Source: JBAYDV01 sp041672845
GTDB lineage: Bacteria; Bacteroidota; Bacteroidia; Bacteroidales; UBA932
NCBI GenBank assembly: GCA_041672845.1
Contig: JBAYYV010000002.1
Location: 1 to 64,000 of the forward strand
Direction of reading: 5' to 3'
Length of the DNA stretch: 64,000 bases
The notes under the pieces: generated by a model
The model's database searches: none
What the model was told of the DNA's origin: nothing
What the model saw: only the letters and a program-made list of their open reading frames with translations
Translations under genes and position numbers: made by a program
Shown: positions 18,081 to 28,516 of the stretch, piece by piece
How positions within the stretch are numbered: the stretch's first letter is position 1
How the letters are laid out: each line of letters starts with the position of its first letter

Positions 18081-19319
18081 TTATATTTTACGCAAAGCTA
18101 CACATGCATTATGTCCACCAAAACCTAAAGAAGAGGATAAGGCAATAGTGATATTAGCTTTCCTAGCTTTATTAGGAGTATAATCTAAATCGCAGTCTGG
18201 ATCTGGTTCTTCTAAACCAATAGTAGGAGGAACAATACCATATTTTAAGGCTAAAGCAGCAGCTATCACTTCTACTCCACCAGCAGCCCCTAACATATGA
18301 CCTGTCATAGATTTGGTAGAACAAATAATAGCTTTTCTAGCTTCTTCTTCTCCCATAGCTAATTTTATAGCAGCAGTTTCAGAAGTATCATTTAAAGGCG
18401 TACCCGTGCCATGAGCATTAATATGCACTAAATCTTTCCCTGGTACAAAACCAGAATCATTTAATGCTTGTTTCATAGATCTAGCAGCACAAGAACCATC
18501 AGGCCTTGGAGCAGTGAAATGATAAGCATCACAAGTGTTACCATATCCTACTATTTCTGCATACATTTCAGCACCTCTAGATTTAGCATGTTCGTATTCT
18601 TCTAATACTACTATACCAGAACCTTCAGCTAAAACAAAACCTTTTCTTCTTTTATCGAAAGGAATAGAACCCATAGCTGGATCATCATAAGTAGATAACG
18701 CTTTACTGTTAGCAAACCCAGCTATAGCTAATTCTGTAACAGCAGCTTCTGAACCACCTGCAATAATAGCATCTGCATAACCATCTTTTATAGCATGGAA
18801 TGCTTCCCCTATAGAATGAGTACCTGTAGCACAAGCTGTCACTATAGGAAGACTAGGCCCTTGGGCATTATTATCAATAGCTACGTTACCAGAAGCCATA
18901 TTAGAAATCATAGTAGAAATAAAATTAGGAGAAATCCATTTAGGCCCATTCTCTATTAAATCTTTCGTATGTTTTACAAATGTATGTATTCCGCCGATTC
19001 CAGAACCTATATAAACACCTAATCTTGCAGGGTCCATATCAATATCACCAGCCATTAACATTGCTTGTTTAGAAGCAGCAATGGCAAATTGTGAGAATCT
19101 ATCACATTTCCTTTGCTGTATTTTAGATAATCCACATTCTTTAGGATCAAAATCTTTTACTTCTCCAGCAAGATGTACATTTATTTTAGAAGAATCAAAA
19201 GATTCTATTTTAGTAACTCCACATACCCCATTAACTAAATTATTCCAAAACTTATTAACATCATTTCCTATGGGTGAAATAACACCCATACCAGTAATTA
19301 CTACTCTTCTTTTTTTCAT
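18081..19319 (-). CDS. fabF: 3-oxoacyl-ACP synthase II
   Basis: Condensing enzyme that extends acyl-ACP with malonyl-ACP. The Cys-His-His triad is visible: Cys in VTACATGTHSIG, His in NAHGTGTPLND and His in KSMTGHMLGAAGG. The start at 19319 gives MKKRRVVITGMG, which fits the family. Earlier starts at 19325 and 19340 are possible; the longest would run into the fabH coding end. The C-terminus (SLGFGGHNACVAL) is complete. Confidence 0.94.
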   Translation of the reverse strand: MKKRRVVITGMGVISPIGNDVNKFWNNLVNGVCGVTKIESFDSSKINVHLAGEVKDFDPKECGLSKIQQRKCDRFSQFAIAASKQAMLMAGDIDMDPARLGVYIGSGIGGIHTFVKHTKDLIENGPKWISPNFISTMISNMASGNVAIDNNAQGPSLPIVTACATGTHSIGEAFHAIKDGYADAIIAGGSEAAVTELAIAGFANSKALSTYDDPAMGSIPFDKRRKGFVLAEGSGIVVLEEYEHAKSRGAEMYAEIVGYGNTCDAYHFTAPRPDGSCAARSMKQALNDSGFVPGKDLVHINAHGTGTPLNDTSETAAIKLAMGEEEARKAIICSTKSMTGHMLGAAGGVEVIAAALALKYGIVPPTIGLEEPDPDCDLDYTPNKARKANITIALSSSLGFGGHNACVALRKI

Positions 19320-19333
19320 AATCATACTTTTTA

Positions 19334-20293
19334 TTACCATTCAAGAATACATGCAGCAGTGGTAAAACCAGCGCCAAATGCACTCAAAGCTAAGATATTA
19401 CCTTTTTTAAGTTTATTAGTTTTATTTAGTTCATCTAACAACATAGGGATGCTAGCTGATGATGTATTACCATATTTTTCAATATTTGTAGGGAATTTAC
19501 TTTTTGGCTGTTTTAAAAATTTTCTAACAGCTTCTATAATTCTAATGTTTGCCTGATGAAGTACATACATATCTATATCATCTGCAGAAATTCCTGCTTT
19601 TTCAATTACTTGATCCATATCATCCATAGAATGAGACACAGCAAGTTTAAAAATATCACGACCATCCATAATAACTGGTGTGTTTTCTTCTTTTATTTCA
19701 GTCCAAGGAGAAGGCCACATAGATCTTTTCTGATATAAAGAAATATACTTACTCGTAGTAGAAGTCATAAATGATTTGAAGTGATTAGCACCTTGATCAC
19801 GAGTTAACACCACAGCCCCTGCACCATCACCGAAAAGGACACAAGTAGATCTATCTTTCCAACTCATCATTCTTCCTGGAGCTTCAGCAGCTACTACAAG
19901 CATTTTGTTAATTTCAGAATTTGTTTTAAAAAAAGCATCTGCTATTTGTAAAGCATAAATAAAACCTGCACATGCACAATTTACATCAATAGTAGGACAA
20001 TGTCCTCCGATATTACCTTGAATAACACAACCAAGACCAGGAGTAATAAATTCATTTACTACGTTTGAGCATATAAGATAATCTATTTCTTCAGCTTTTA
20101 CATTTGCATCCATCAAAGCATCATTACAAGCATCTGTACCTAAATCTTCTATAGTTTCTGTAGAAAGGACTCTTCTTTCTTTAATACCTGAACGAGATAC
20201 AATCCATTCATCTGATGTATCAAGCATTTCGGCAAGCATTTTATTTGTAACCACCTTTTTAGGATGAGCACTTCCAGTTCCAATAATTTTCAT
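19334..20293 (-). CDS. fabH: 3-oxoacyl-ACP synthase III
   Basis: Starts fatty-acid synthesis by condensing acetyl-CoA (or a branched acyl-CoA) with malonyl-ACP. 319 residues. The catalytic Cys is in DVNCACAGFIYAL, His in VLHQANIRI and Asn in YGNTSSASIP. It leads the unit fabH-fabF-fabZ-fabG, which has no acyl carrier protein gene. It begins 29 bases downstream of ftcD, so read-through from the hut genes is possible. Confidence 0.94.
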   Translation of the reverse strand: MKIIGTGSAHPKKVVTNKMLAEMLDTSDEWIVSRSGIKERRVLSTETIEDLGTDACNDALMDANVKAEEIDYLICSNVVNEFITPGLGCVIQGNIGGHCPTIDVNCACAGFIYALQIADAFFKTNSEINKMLVVAAEAPGRMMSWKDRSTCVLFGDGAGAVVLTRDQGANHFKSFMTSTTSKYISLYQKRSMWPSPWTEIKEENTPVIMDGRDIFKLAVSHSMDDMDQVIEKAGISADDIDMYVLHQANIRIIEAVRKFLKQPKSKFPTNIEKYGNTSSASIPMLLDELNKTNKLKKGNILALSAFGAGFTTAACILEW

Positions 20294-20322
20294 ACTAATT
20301 TATTTATAGTTAACACTTAAAC

Positions 20323-22023
20323 TTAGCTGAGTTTTTCATTCGTTAATTTAAGTAATTCGGCTTCTTTTTTATCAGCTTGATCGGCTATTTTACGAGCTTC
20401 AGCTAATATTCTATTAGCTTCGACTCTATCTTTTAAGCTAGAAGCATTAATTTTTACATTTAAAAAAGCACCCTGAACAGCAGCTCTAGCACTAAGAGCT
20501 CCTACTCCAGCGTCAGTTACAGAATTAGGATTACCTATTTTTATCATAGCTTCATTAATTTCAAAAGTTTTAAATGCTGCTTTCATAGTACGTAATGGTA
20601 CATTAGTAGCATATAAAGTAGCTACTTGAATAGCAGTTTGTCTAGCCACTTTTTCATCATCACTAGATTTAGGCAAACTGAAAGCATTCATAATTCTATT
20701 AAATGATTCGGTATCTTCATCTACTAAGAAATTAAGTTCTCTAATAAGTTCCTGACCTTTAACAGCCCAGTCAGAAAATTCTTCCCAGCGATCATCCCAC
20801 CCTTTCTTATGTGAAGATAGGTTTGCAACCATCGTACCAAGAGCAGCAGCTAATACTCCCATATATGCTGAAATAGATCCACCACCTGGAGCAGGTGACT
20901 CAGAAGCTGTTTCATTAGCGAATCCTATACAAGTAAGATCTACTAATTTTTTCTTCTTATTTCTATCTTCTATCATATATTCAATCACTTTTTCATGAGG
21001 ATCAAAAACTTTTAAGTCATCAAGACCCATAGATTTGATAGCTATCTTTATAATTTCATTTTCTGGAATACCACATGATCTCTGCTGTTTCTTTAAATAA
21101 TAAGTACCAGCTTCGATTAAAACTTTTTTAGGGATTAATCCTACTACTTCAGCACCAGTTACTCTTAACCCTCTGGCTTGAGCTTTAGCACATACTTCAT
21201 CAAAAGCGACATGCACAGGAGTTTCAGTAATATTAGTAACATTCATAGAAATCTGAGAAATACCATATTCTTCAATATACCATCCAATAGCTTTACACCC
21301 TTTTAATGTTCCTGGTATCCAAATAACTTTTCCGTTTTCATCTTTACAAACTTTAGATGTAAGCTTACTACCTTCTCTTTTCTTACGACCTTTTTCTCTG
21401 ACATCGAAAGCTACAGCATTAGCTCTTCTAGTAGAAGTAGTATTAAGATTAAAATTAATAGCTACTAAGAAATCTCTTGCACCTATAGCTGTAGCTCCAG
21501 TATTGACGACAGCCTTATTAAACTTATTAGGACCAAAATCTGGTTTCCATCTAGCTTCTCCTAATCTATTAGAAAGACCTTCATATTCACCTGTACGGCA
21601 GACTGCTAGGTTTTTCCTTTCTGGAATAAGAGCAGCATCTTCATAACAAAAAACAGGAATAGAAAGTTCTTCTCCTACTCTCTTGGCTAGTTTATGAGCA
21701 TACTCTACAGTTTCTTCCATAGTAATCCCTGATACAGGAACTAATGGACATACATCAGTAGCACCCATTCTAGGATGAGCTCCATGATGATGTTTCATAT
21801 CTATTAATTCAGCAGCTTTTTTAATACATAGAAATGCTGCGTCTATTACTTTTTTAGGTTCGCCTACAAAAGTAACTACAGTCCTATTAGTAGCAGCACC
21901 TGGATCTACATCTAACAACTCTACACCTTCTATAAGTTTGAGCTGATCAGTAATCTGATTAATAACTTTTAAATCTCGTCCTTCACTAAAATTAGGAACA
22001 CATTCTATCAATTTATTTATCAT
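20323..22023 (-). CDS. ftcD: Formimidoyltransferase-cyclodeaminase (fused)
   Basis: A 566-residue bifunctional enzyme. The N-terminal about 320 residues are glutamate formimidoyltransferase (ECVPNFSEGRD at the start; HHGAHPRMGATDVCPLVP). The C-terminal about 200 residues are the cyclodeaminase (SPAPGGGSISAYMGVLAAAL). It transfers the formimino group of formiminoglutamate to tetrahydrofolate and deaminates it to methenyl-THF, ending histidine breakdown. Some bacteria have two separate genes (ftcD, fchA); here they are fused, as in animals. It sits 19 bases after hutI. Confidence 0.93.
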   Translation of the reverse strand: MINKLIECVPNFSEGRDLKVINQITDQLKLIEGVELLDVDPGAATNRTVVTFVGEPKKVIDAAFLCIKKAAELIDMKHHHGAHPRMGATDVCPLVPVSGITMEETVEYAHKLAKRVGEELSIPVFCYEDAALIPERKNLAVCRTGEYEGLSNRLGEARWKPDFGPNKFNKAVVNTGATAIGARDFLVAINFNLNTTSTRRANAVAFDVREKGRKKREGSKLTSKVCKDENGKVIWIPGTLKGCKAIGWYIEEYGISQISMNVTNITETPVHVAFDEVCAKAQARGLRVTGAEVVGLIPKKVLIEAGTYYLKKQQRSCGIPENEIIKIAIKSMGLDDLKVFDPHEKVIEYMIEDRNKKKKLVDLTCIGFANETASESPAPGGGSISAYMGVLAAALGTMVANLSSHKKGWDDRWEEFSDWAVKGQELIRELNFLVDEDTESFNRIMNAFSLPKSSDDEKVARQTAIQVATLYATNVPLRTMKAAFKTFEINEAMIKIGNPNSVTDAGVGALSARAAVQGAFLNVKINASSLKDRVEANRILAEARKIADQADKKEAELLKLTNEKLS

Positions 22024-22042
22024 ATCTTGTTATTTGAAACGG

Positions 22043-23302
22043 CTAATTTAATACTTTTCCGTTTAATATCCTTAAATCTATTAAATTTGAAGAAAATGAG
22101 TAAGGTAAAAATTCATAAGAAGGGATATTTTTAGTAAGAAAAATATTAGCTTTTTTCCCTCTTGTTATGGATCCTAACTCATCTTGAACATTCATAGCAA
22201 ATGCACCATTAATAGTAACAGCATTTATTACTTCTTCAGGTAAAAGCTTCATTTTCAAGCAAGCTAAAGCCATCATAAATTTCATATCACCAGAAGGACA
22301 AGAACCCGGATTATAGTTAGAAGCTATAGCCAATGGGACTCCTGCATCTATATATTTTCTAGCAGGTGCATAATTCATTTCCATAAAAAAAGTAGCACCC
22401 GGAAGCATCGTAGCTATAGTTTCACTATTTTTCAAAGCTTCTATTTCTTCATCACCACTAGCTTCTAAATGATCTACAGATATAGCATTATATTTAATCC
22501 CTACTTGAACTCCACCAGAACAAGACATTTGATTTGCATGAACTGTAGGTCTTAAACCATATTTCATGCCTGCAGTAAATATTCTTTCTGCATCTTCTAC
22601 TGTAAAAAAACCACCTTCTACGAAAATATCCACGAACTCAGCTAGATCTTCAGAAGCTATAACAGGAATCATTTCATTAATAATTTCATTAACATATCCT
22701 TCTCTATTATTTTGATATCTACGAGGAACAGCATGAGCTCCTAAAAAAGTTCGTTTTACAGTTAATGGAGTATCTTCACCGATACGTTTAGCTACTCTAA
22801 GCATTTTTACTTCATCTTCTAAGCTAAGACCATATCCACTTTTAATTTCTACAGCACCAGTACCTAAAAAGATGATTTCATTAGCTCTAACTAATGTTTG
22901 ACGATATAACTCATCTTCAGAAGTATTATGCAATAAATCTACAGAATTTAAAATACCTCCACCTCTTTTAGCTATTTCTTTATATGACATACCTCTAATC
23001 TTATCCATAAATTCTTTTTCTCTACTACCAGCATATACTAGATGAGTATGAGAATCACAATAAGAAGGTAAAAGCATCTTGCCTTTAGCATCGATTACTT
23101 TAACAACACTTTTTTCAATAGCTTCTAATTGAGTAGCATCTAATTCTGACATTTCACCAAAATCTGATATCAACTCTCCTTCTATGATAAGATAAGCATT
23201 ATCAAGTATCCCTACTTTAGACATTTCTTTCCCTTTTAAAGGAAGATTTCTTTCCTCTTGAATACCAATAAGGCGTTTAATATTTTTTATAAAAATTCTC
23301 AA
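22043..23302 (-). CDS. hutI: Imidazolonepropionase
   Basis: A metal-dependent amidohydrolase (419 residues) that opens imidazolone propionate to formiminoglutamate. Zinc ligands are visible in SHTHLVYAGSRE and in AHANQMSCSGGVQ, and the C-terminal ASNYNPGSCPSGDM is a family mark. The order hutH-hutI-ftcD is collinear with the pathway except for the missing urocanate hydratase. Confidence 0.94.
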   Translation of the reverse strand: MRIFIKNIKRLIGIQEERNLPLKGKEMSKVGILDNAYLIIEGELISDFGEMSELDATQLEAIEKSVVKVIDAKGKMLLPSYCDSHTHLVYAGSREKEFMDKIRGMSYKEIAKRGGGILNSVDLLHNTSEDELYRQTLVRANEIIFLGTGAVEIKSGYGLSLEDEVKMLRVAKRIGEDTPLTVKRTFLGAHAVPRRYQNNREGYVNEIINEMIPVIASEDLAEFVDIFVEGGFFTVEDAERIFTAGMKYGLRPTVHANQMSCSGGVQVGIKYNAISVDHLEASGDEEIEALKNSETIATMLPGATFFMEMNYAPARKYIDAGVPLAIASNYNPGSCPSGDMKFMMALACLKMKLLPEEVINAVTINGAFAMNVQDELGSITRGKKANIFLTKNIPSYEFLPYSFSSNLIDLRILNGKVLN

Positions 23303-23364
23303 TTTTAATTATTTTTAATAATGTCTCTAAATTCTCTTTATAAAAATTATACTTAACTATAAGA

Positions 23365-24846
23365 CTATAAATTGCTTTTAATAAAGTCTATAGAATTATT
23401 AATATTCACATACATTACTTGATCTTCTTCTATGAAAGGAACGACTTTTCTATATTTTGCTACGAAGTCTTCGATAATTTTAGAAGATTTAAGTGGTTTT
23501 CTAAATTCAAGTGCTTGTGCAGCATTCATTAATTCTATACCTAAAATTTTATAAACATTTTCTACTACTCTTACTGTCTTAGTAGCAGCATTTCCACCCA
23601 TTGATACATGATCTTCTTGTCCTTGTGAAGAATCAATAGTATCTACTACACATGGAGTACAAAGTTGTTTATTCTGACTAACTATAGAAGCAGCTGCATA
23701 CTGAGGAATCATAAATCCAGAATTTAATCCTGAGTGAGCTACTAAAAATGAAGGAAGTCCTCTTCTGCTAGAAATAAGTTGATAAGTTCTCCTTTCTGCT
23801 ATAGAGCCTAATTCAGCCAAGGCTATACTTAAAAAATCTAACGTAATAGCTAATGGCTGACCATGGAAATTTCCTCCAGAAATAATTAAATCTTGATCAG
23901 GAATAATAGTAGGATTATCAGTGGCTGAATTGACTTCAGTCATAAATACGGATTTTACATAATTGATAGCATCTTTAGATGCCCCATGAACCTGAGGAAT
24001 ACAACGGAAAGAATAAGGATCTTGAACATGTTTTTTAGGCCTTTTAATAATTTCGCTACCTTTTAGTAATTCTCTAAATACTCTAGCAGTTTCTATCTGA
24101 CCATTATGAGGTCTTACCTGATGTATAGCATCAGTGAAAGGTTCTATCCTACCATCATAAGCGTCCAGAGAAATAGCACCTATTTTGTCAGCTAATCTAG
24201 AAATTCTATCAGCATGATAAATAGAAAATACAGAATGAGCTAACATAAACTGAGTTCCATTAAGTAAAGCTAATCCTTCTTTAGAAGCTAGTATTAATGG
24301 TTCCCAACCGAATTTTTTAGTAATTTCAGCTGATGGGTATCTTTTACCTTTATAATTTACTTCACCTAGATTCAATAATGGTAAGCACATATTAGCCAAA
24401 GGAGCCAAATCACCCGAAGCTCCTAAAGAACCTTGCTGATATACTACTGGATACACTTTATTATTTACCATATCTACAAGTCTCTGTACAGTAGATATCT
24501 GAGCCCCTGAATAACCATAAGATAATGATTTAGCTTTAAGAATCATCATGAATTTAACTATTTGAGTAGAAACTTCTTCGCCTAAACTACAAGAATGAGA
24601 TTTTACAAGATTTTCTTGAAGCTTTGTTAAATCTTTTTTGTCTACAATAACATCACATAAAGAACCAAAACCAGTAGTTATACCGTAAATAGGTTCTTTT
24701 TGAGTTTTCATTCTATTATCAAGATAATCTCTACATTTCTGTATTCTAGCTTTAGCTTTATCTCCAAAAACAATTTCACAATCATCGCTAAAAAGCATTT
24801 TTACATCTTCAAAATCATGATGAAGAACATCTAAATTAAATTTCAT
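23365..24846 (-). CDS. hutH: Histidine ammonia-lyase
   Basis: Removes ammonia from L-histidine to form urocanate. 493 residues. The MIO prosthetic group forms from Ala143-Ser144-Gly145 in GSLGASGDLAPL. Tyr54 in YGITTGFG and the SSQGQEDHVSMGG segment are also family marks. It is the first hut gene and follows the OstA-like gene by 38 bases, with no clear promoter between. No hut regulator is nearby. Confidence 0.96.
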   Translation of the reverse strand: MKFNLDVLHHDFEDVKMLFSDDCEIVFGDKAKARIQKCRDYLDNRMKTQKEPIYGITTGFGSLCDVIVDKKDLTKLQENLVKSHSCSLGEEVSTQIVKFMMILKAKSLSYGYSGAQISTVQRLVDMVNNKVYPVVYQQGSLGASGDLAPLANMCLPLLNLGEVNYKGKRYPSAEITKKFGWEPLILASKEGLALLNGTQFMLAHSVFSIYHADRISRLADKIGAISLDAYDGRIEPFTDAIHQVRPHNGQIETARVFRELLKGSEIIKRPKKHVQDPYSFRCIPQVHGASKDAINYVKSVFMTEVNSATDNPTIIPDQDLIISGGNFHGQPLAITLDFLSIALAELGSIAERRTYQLISSRRGLPSFLVAHSGLNSGFMIPQYAAASIVSQNKQLCTPCVVDTIDSSQGQEDHVSMGGNAATKTVRVVENVYKILGIELMNAAQALEFRKPLKSSKIIEDFVAKYRKVVPFIEEDQVMYVNINNSIDFIKSNL

Positions 24847-24884
24847 ATTATTAGTATTTTATTATTTATAGTTTCTTTTTTAAA

Positions 24885-27152
24885 TTATCTTTTAATAATA
24901 GTATCAGCGACTGAGTTACTATCTTTTACTGAATTTATCTTTTTAATAATTCTATTATTCATTACTTGACTATTAACATTGATTACATGGTTAATAGATT
25001 CTCTATTCTTCAGAGTAGATTTATTTTTATCATCTAATACTCTTTTCTTATTCTTAGGTACATTGACCTTTAATACTGATTTTTTATAAACCCTATCATT
25101 TATCTTATAATCCATCCTATTATCTCTGCTCTTAAACTCATCTAAATAACTATCATCTTTTTCAAAGGAAAGACGATTTTTAGAATCTTTTTTCTTCCAA
25201 ATAAAACCTTCCCTATTATTTATATCTTTCAGAATATTTTCCATATAATCGTCAAAATATATAGCAGAAAATATAAAATTAGGGAAACTGGGGCTATTAA
25301 GTATATAATTTCTTTTCGATGAACGTAATTTCTTAGTACTTAAATCCTTAGGATTAACTGGCCTTTCATTTCCTCTCCAAACAAAATCCTTTAACCTCAT
25401 ATCTTGAAGTTTGAGCGTAGGGACAGGATAAATAGTACTCTTAAGATCCTGCAAATAATATACTTTTTGTAATTTCCCTTTAGATAATCTGGCTGACATT
25501 AATCTACATTCCTTCTTATTCATATTAGCTACTACCCCCTTATCATCTAAAAAAAACAAAGCTTGAACTCCTCCCAAAGCATCAAATCTACTTATAGTAT
25601 TATTATTAAAATATGCAGCCATTTCTGGAGATTTAATTTGATGATAAATACTATCTTTTAAAAAACTAACTACATAAGCATTAGATAACATTAAACCTTT
25701 ATTTAAAGCTTTATTTTGTATCAATAATTGCATGCTATCAGATGTCATTTGAGTCTTTTTCTCATGCCAAACAATAGGATCTTTATATAATCTAGCTATA
25801 GAATCTAAATCTGTATAAACTAATGAATCACAAAGCATTTGCATATCCTTACGATAAATCTTCACATGATTATACATTTTAAGAAAACCTTTATTCTCTG
25901 GAACAGAATCTTTAGGGTTTTGATTGACATCAATAAACTCTCTAGGAGCAATATAATCTATTTCACTAGTAGAATCAGGAATTTCTGTGTGACCACCAGA
26001 TCGGTCACTACCTAATCCACCTATATCTCCTGATATACCACCCTTAGGATTTCCTCTAGGTTCAGATGAATTATCGCCATTATCATTAGCAGCATCTTTT
26101 TTCATTTTATCTATTGCATTTCTATATGGATCGATAATAGCTTCTTTCCATCTCTTATTAGCAGTAGAAACTTCTAATGAATCTATTTCACTAATATGCA
26201 ATTTTTTATAATAAAGCTGATCAGCTATTACAAATGTAGTATCATTCCCTTTTTTAGTTTTTTCATAAGAAACTATATATGGATCTTTAGGGATTTCTAA
26301 TCTCATCGGATCCTTATTATATATTAACTCCTCCCCTAATACTATTAATTTATTTACAGTATCTCTTAGTTCGACATTTCCATATAATTCTGCATGAACA
26401 TTCTTCCTATAATAATAGAATTTATCACCCCACATCTCATATTCTGGAGTAATAGCATGTACATCATCTTGAAAATAAATCACTTTATTTTTTCTATCAT
26501 AAAAACCGCTATTAGAAGAAATAGTATTTTTAGATTTCCAGCCTTTAGTATGTCCTCTATAATAAGCCTTATTTATTTTTGAATAATAATCTAATGTGTC
26601 AGTGGCAAAAAAAATCGAATCAGAAAACATTTCTACTTCGTGAATAAAAGTAAAAATAGAATTTTTAGAATCATAAATACCTTTATTACTTTCTATTAGA
26701 TTACCATCTTTATCTTTCATACATCCGCCACCATGAAAAATGGCTAGTGAATCTTTAGTATTATAATCTAAATATTTAGTACATAGGATATTATTTTTAT
26801 CATCACGTAATTCTACTGTAGAACCTCTAAACTGTGCTAAATCTTCATTAATAATATAATGGATACTATCACCGACTAATTTAGTATTCTCTTGAATAAT
26901 TTGAACATGACCTAAAGCATCAATATATCCAGCATCAGTATTCCAACGAGCAGAATCACAAAGTAGATAAGTGTTATTGTGAAGAAACCGAGTATGTCCT
27001 TTAATAAGTCTATAAGAAATACCTTTTATAGTTTTTAATTGTGCACTTTCTGCTGAAACTAATCTAACAAGACTATCTTTATCGTTCTTTGGCTGAGCGA
27101 ATACATTAAAAAAATTTACTATCAGAATAATAAATATAATTAGTCTTTTCAT
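24885..27152 (-). CDS. OstA-like outer-membrane biogenesis protein
   Basis: A secreted 755-residue protein with a signal peptide (MKRLIIFIILIVNFFNVFAQ). The N-terminal half has repeated LptA/OstA-type beta segments (for example LLCDSARWNTDAGYIDALG and YDSKNSIFTF). From about residue 345 there is a Gly/Asn/Ser-rich linker, then more OstA-like repeats and a basic C-terminus. LptA-fold proteins carry lipopolysaccharide across the periplasm; a role in LPS transport is inferred. It is larger than LptA of E. coli (185 residues). The ATG at 27152 overlaps the upstream TAA by one base, which decides the start; a TTG at 27164 is an alternative. Confidence 0.8.
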   Translation of the reverse strand: MKRLIIFIILIVNFFNVFAQPKNDKDSLVRLVSAESAQLKTIKGISYRLIKGHTRFLHNNTYLLCDSARWNTDAGYIDALGHVQIIQENTKLVGDSIHYIINEDLAQFRGSTVELRDDKNNILCTKYLDYNTKDSLAIFHGGGCMKDKDGNLIESNKGIYDSKNSIFTFIHEVEMFSDSIFFATDTLDYYSKINKAYYRGHTKGWKSKNTISSNSGFYDRKNKVIYFQDDVHAITPEYEMWGDKFYYYRKNVHAELYGNVELRDTVNKLIVLGEELIYNKDPMRLEIPKDPYIVSYEKTKKGNDTTFVIADQLYYKKLHISEIDSLEVSTANKRWKEAIIDPYRNAIDKMKKDAANDNGDNSSEPRGNPKGGISGDIGGLGSDRSGGHTEIPDSTSEIDYIAPREFIDVNQNPKDSVPENKGFLKMYNHVKIYRKDMQMLCDSLVYTDLDSIARLYKDPIVWHEKKTQMTSDSMQLLIQNKALNKGLMLSNAYVVSFLKDSIYHQIKSPEMAAYFNNNTISRFDALGGVQALFFLDDKGVVANMNKKECRLMSARLSKGKLQKVYYLQDLKSTIYPVPTLKLQDMRLKDFVWRGNERPVNPKDLSTKKLRSSKRNYILNSPSFPNFIFSAIYFDDYMENILKDINNREGFIWKKKDSKNRLSFEKDDSYLDEFKSRDNRMDYKINDRVYKKSVLKVNVPKNKKRVLDDKNKSTLKNRESINHVINVNSQVMNNRIIKKINSVKDSNSVADTIIKR

Positions 27153-28516
27153 TATTTTAACCAACCATCTCTTTTAAATTTACAGCCTTTAAATATAGGA
27201 TCTATAACTATATATGTTTTTACTATACTTTCCTCTATAAACTTTTCGATAGCTTTCTTAGAACGTTCATTACTAGCTAAACGTTTCACTATATTAAAAT
27301 CTTTTTGATATATAGCTGAATGAGCTGGTATTATCTCTTCTAATTTTATGATTTTATAAATAGTATTTCCACTTCTTCCTTCATTATCTAAAGACTGAAA
27401 AGGTTTAGAAATATCACCTATTTTCATATCTTTAATAATAGCATAATCTGTAGGTTTTAATTTATCTTTTTCGAAAAGTATAGAACCGGTAGTAGGATCT
27501 GATAACATACCATCATTCGTTCTTGTTTGTTTATCCTCTGATAACATTCTAGCAGCCAAACCGAAAGAAATACTATCAGCTAATATATTATTTCTTATAC
27601 TATCAAGTCTTCTAAAAGCTATTTTTTTATTTTTTTCTGTATATTTTGGATGAATTAATATATGTCTAACATTAATCATATCGCCTTCACGAGCTATCAA
27701 TTGAATAATATGAAAGCCATCAGGAGTTTCTACTATAGGTGATATCTGTCCTACTTTAAGAGAACTAGCAGCATCACTAAAAGCTGGCCAGAAAACATTT
27801 TTAGATAACATGCCTAATTCTCCGCCTTTCATAGCACTTCCAGAATCTTCTGAGTAAAGTGTAGCAAGCATAGCAAAATTTTCTCCATCTAATATTCTTT
27901 TACGATAAAAAAGCAATTGTTTTTTCACTTCCATTTTAGCAGCTTCTTGATCTGGATATAAAACTACTTGCCTCATTTTATATTGAGTAGATATAATAGG
28001 TAAACTGTCTTTAGGAATTTCTTTAAAATAATCTCCCACAGTTTCAGGGGTTATTTCGGATAAATCCCCTATAACAGTTTGTTGAATCTTAGACGCTTTG
28101 GACTGTTCCTCTATAGCCTTTCTCCATTCTTTTTTTAATTTGATAATATTTTTACTAAAATATTTTTCAGTAGCTTTTTCTCCTCCTAACTGACTAATTA
28201 TTTGTGTCATTTGCTGCTGGAGCTGAGATTCTACCATAGCTGGATTCACTTCGACACTATCTAGTCTAGCTTGTCTAAGATAAAGTTTAGATACCATCAT
28301 CCTTTCTAAAACTTCACATCTTAAATTTTTATTTGCACGATATCCTTGAAGTTCCATCATTTGAACCTCAGATTCTACTTGAGAGAGTGTGATCATCTCC
28401 CCACCTACTATAGCTACTACTTTATCTACTAGTCCATCTTTATATTTTTGTGCAAAATTTGTACAAAAAGGAGTGATAATTAAAATCACTAAAACTATTC
28501 CAATTTTTTTATTCAT
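27152..28516 (-). CDS. SurA-like periplasmic peptidyl-prolyl isomerase
   Basis: 454 residues with a signal peptide (MNKKIGIVLVILIITPFCTNFAQ). A SurA N-terminal chaperone region follows (VDKVVAIVGGEMITLSQVESE) and two parvulin modules (around 180-270 with GGELGMLSKNVFWPAFSDAA, and around 280-390 with INVRHILIHPKY). The second module is less well conserved. SurA helps fold outer-membrane proteins. It overlaps the preceding lipoprotein gene by 8 bases and the OstA-like gene by one, so the three are clearly co-transcribed. Confidence 0.88.
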   Translation of the reverse strand: MNKKIGIVLVILIITPFCTNFAQKYKDGLVDKVVAIVGGEMITLSQVESEVQMMELQGYRANKNLRCEVLERMMVSKLYLRQARLDSVEVNPAMVESQLQQQMTQIISQLGGEKATEKYFSKNIIKLKKEWRKAIEEQSKASKIQQTVIGDLSEITPETVGDYFKEIPKDSLPIISTQYKMRQVVLYPDQEAAKMEVKKQLLFYRKRILDGENFAMLATLYSEDSGSAMKGGELGMLSKNVFWPAFSDAASSLKVGQISPIVETPDGFHIIQLIAREGDMINVRHILIHPKYTEKNKKIAFRRLDSIRNNILADSISFGLAARMLSEDKQTRTNDGMLSDPTTGSILFEKDKLKPTDYAIIKDMKIGDISKPFQSLDNEGRSGNTIYKIIKLEEIIPAHSAIYQKDFNIVKRLASNERSKKAIEKFIEESIVKTYIVIDPIFKGCKFKRDGWLK

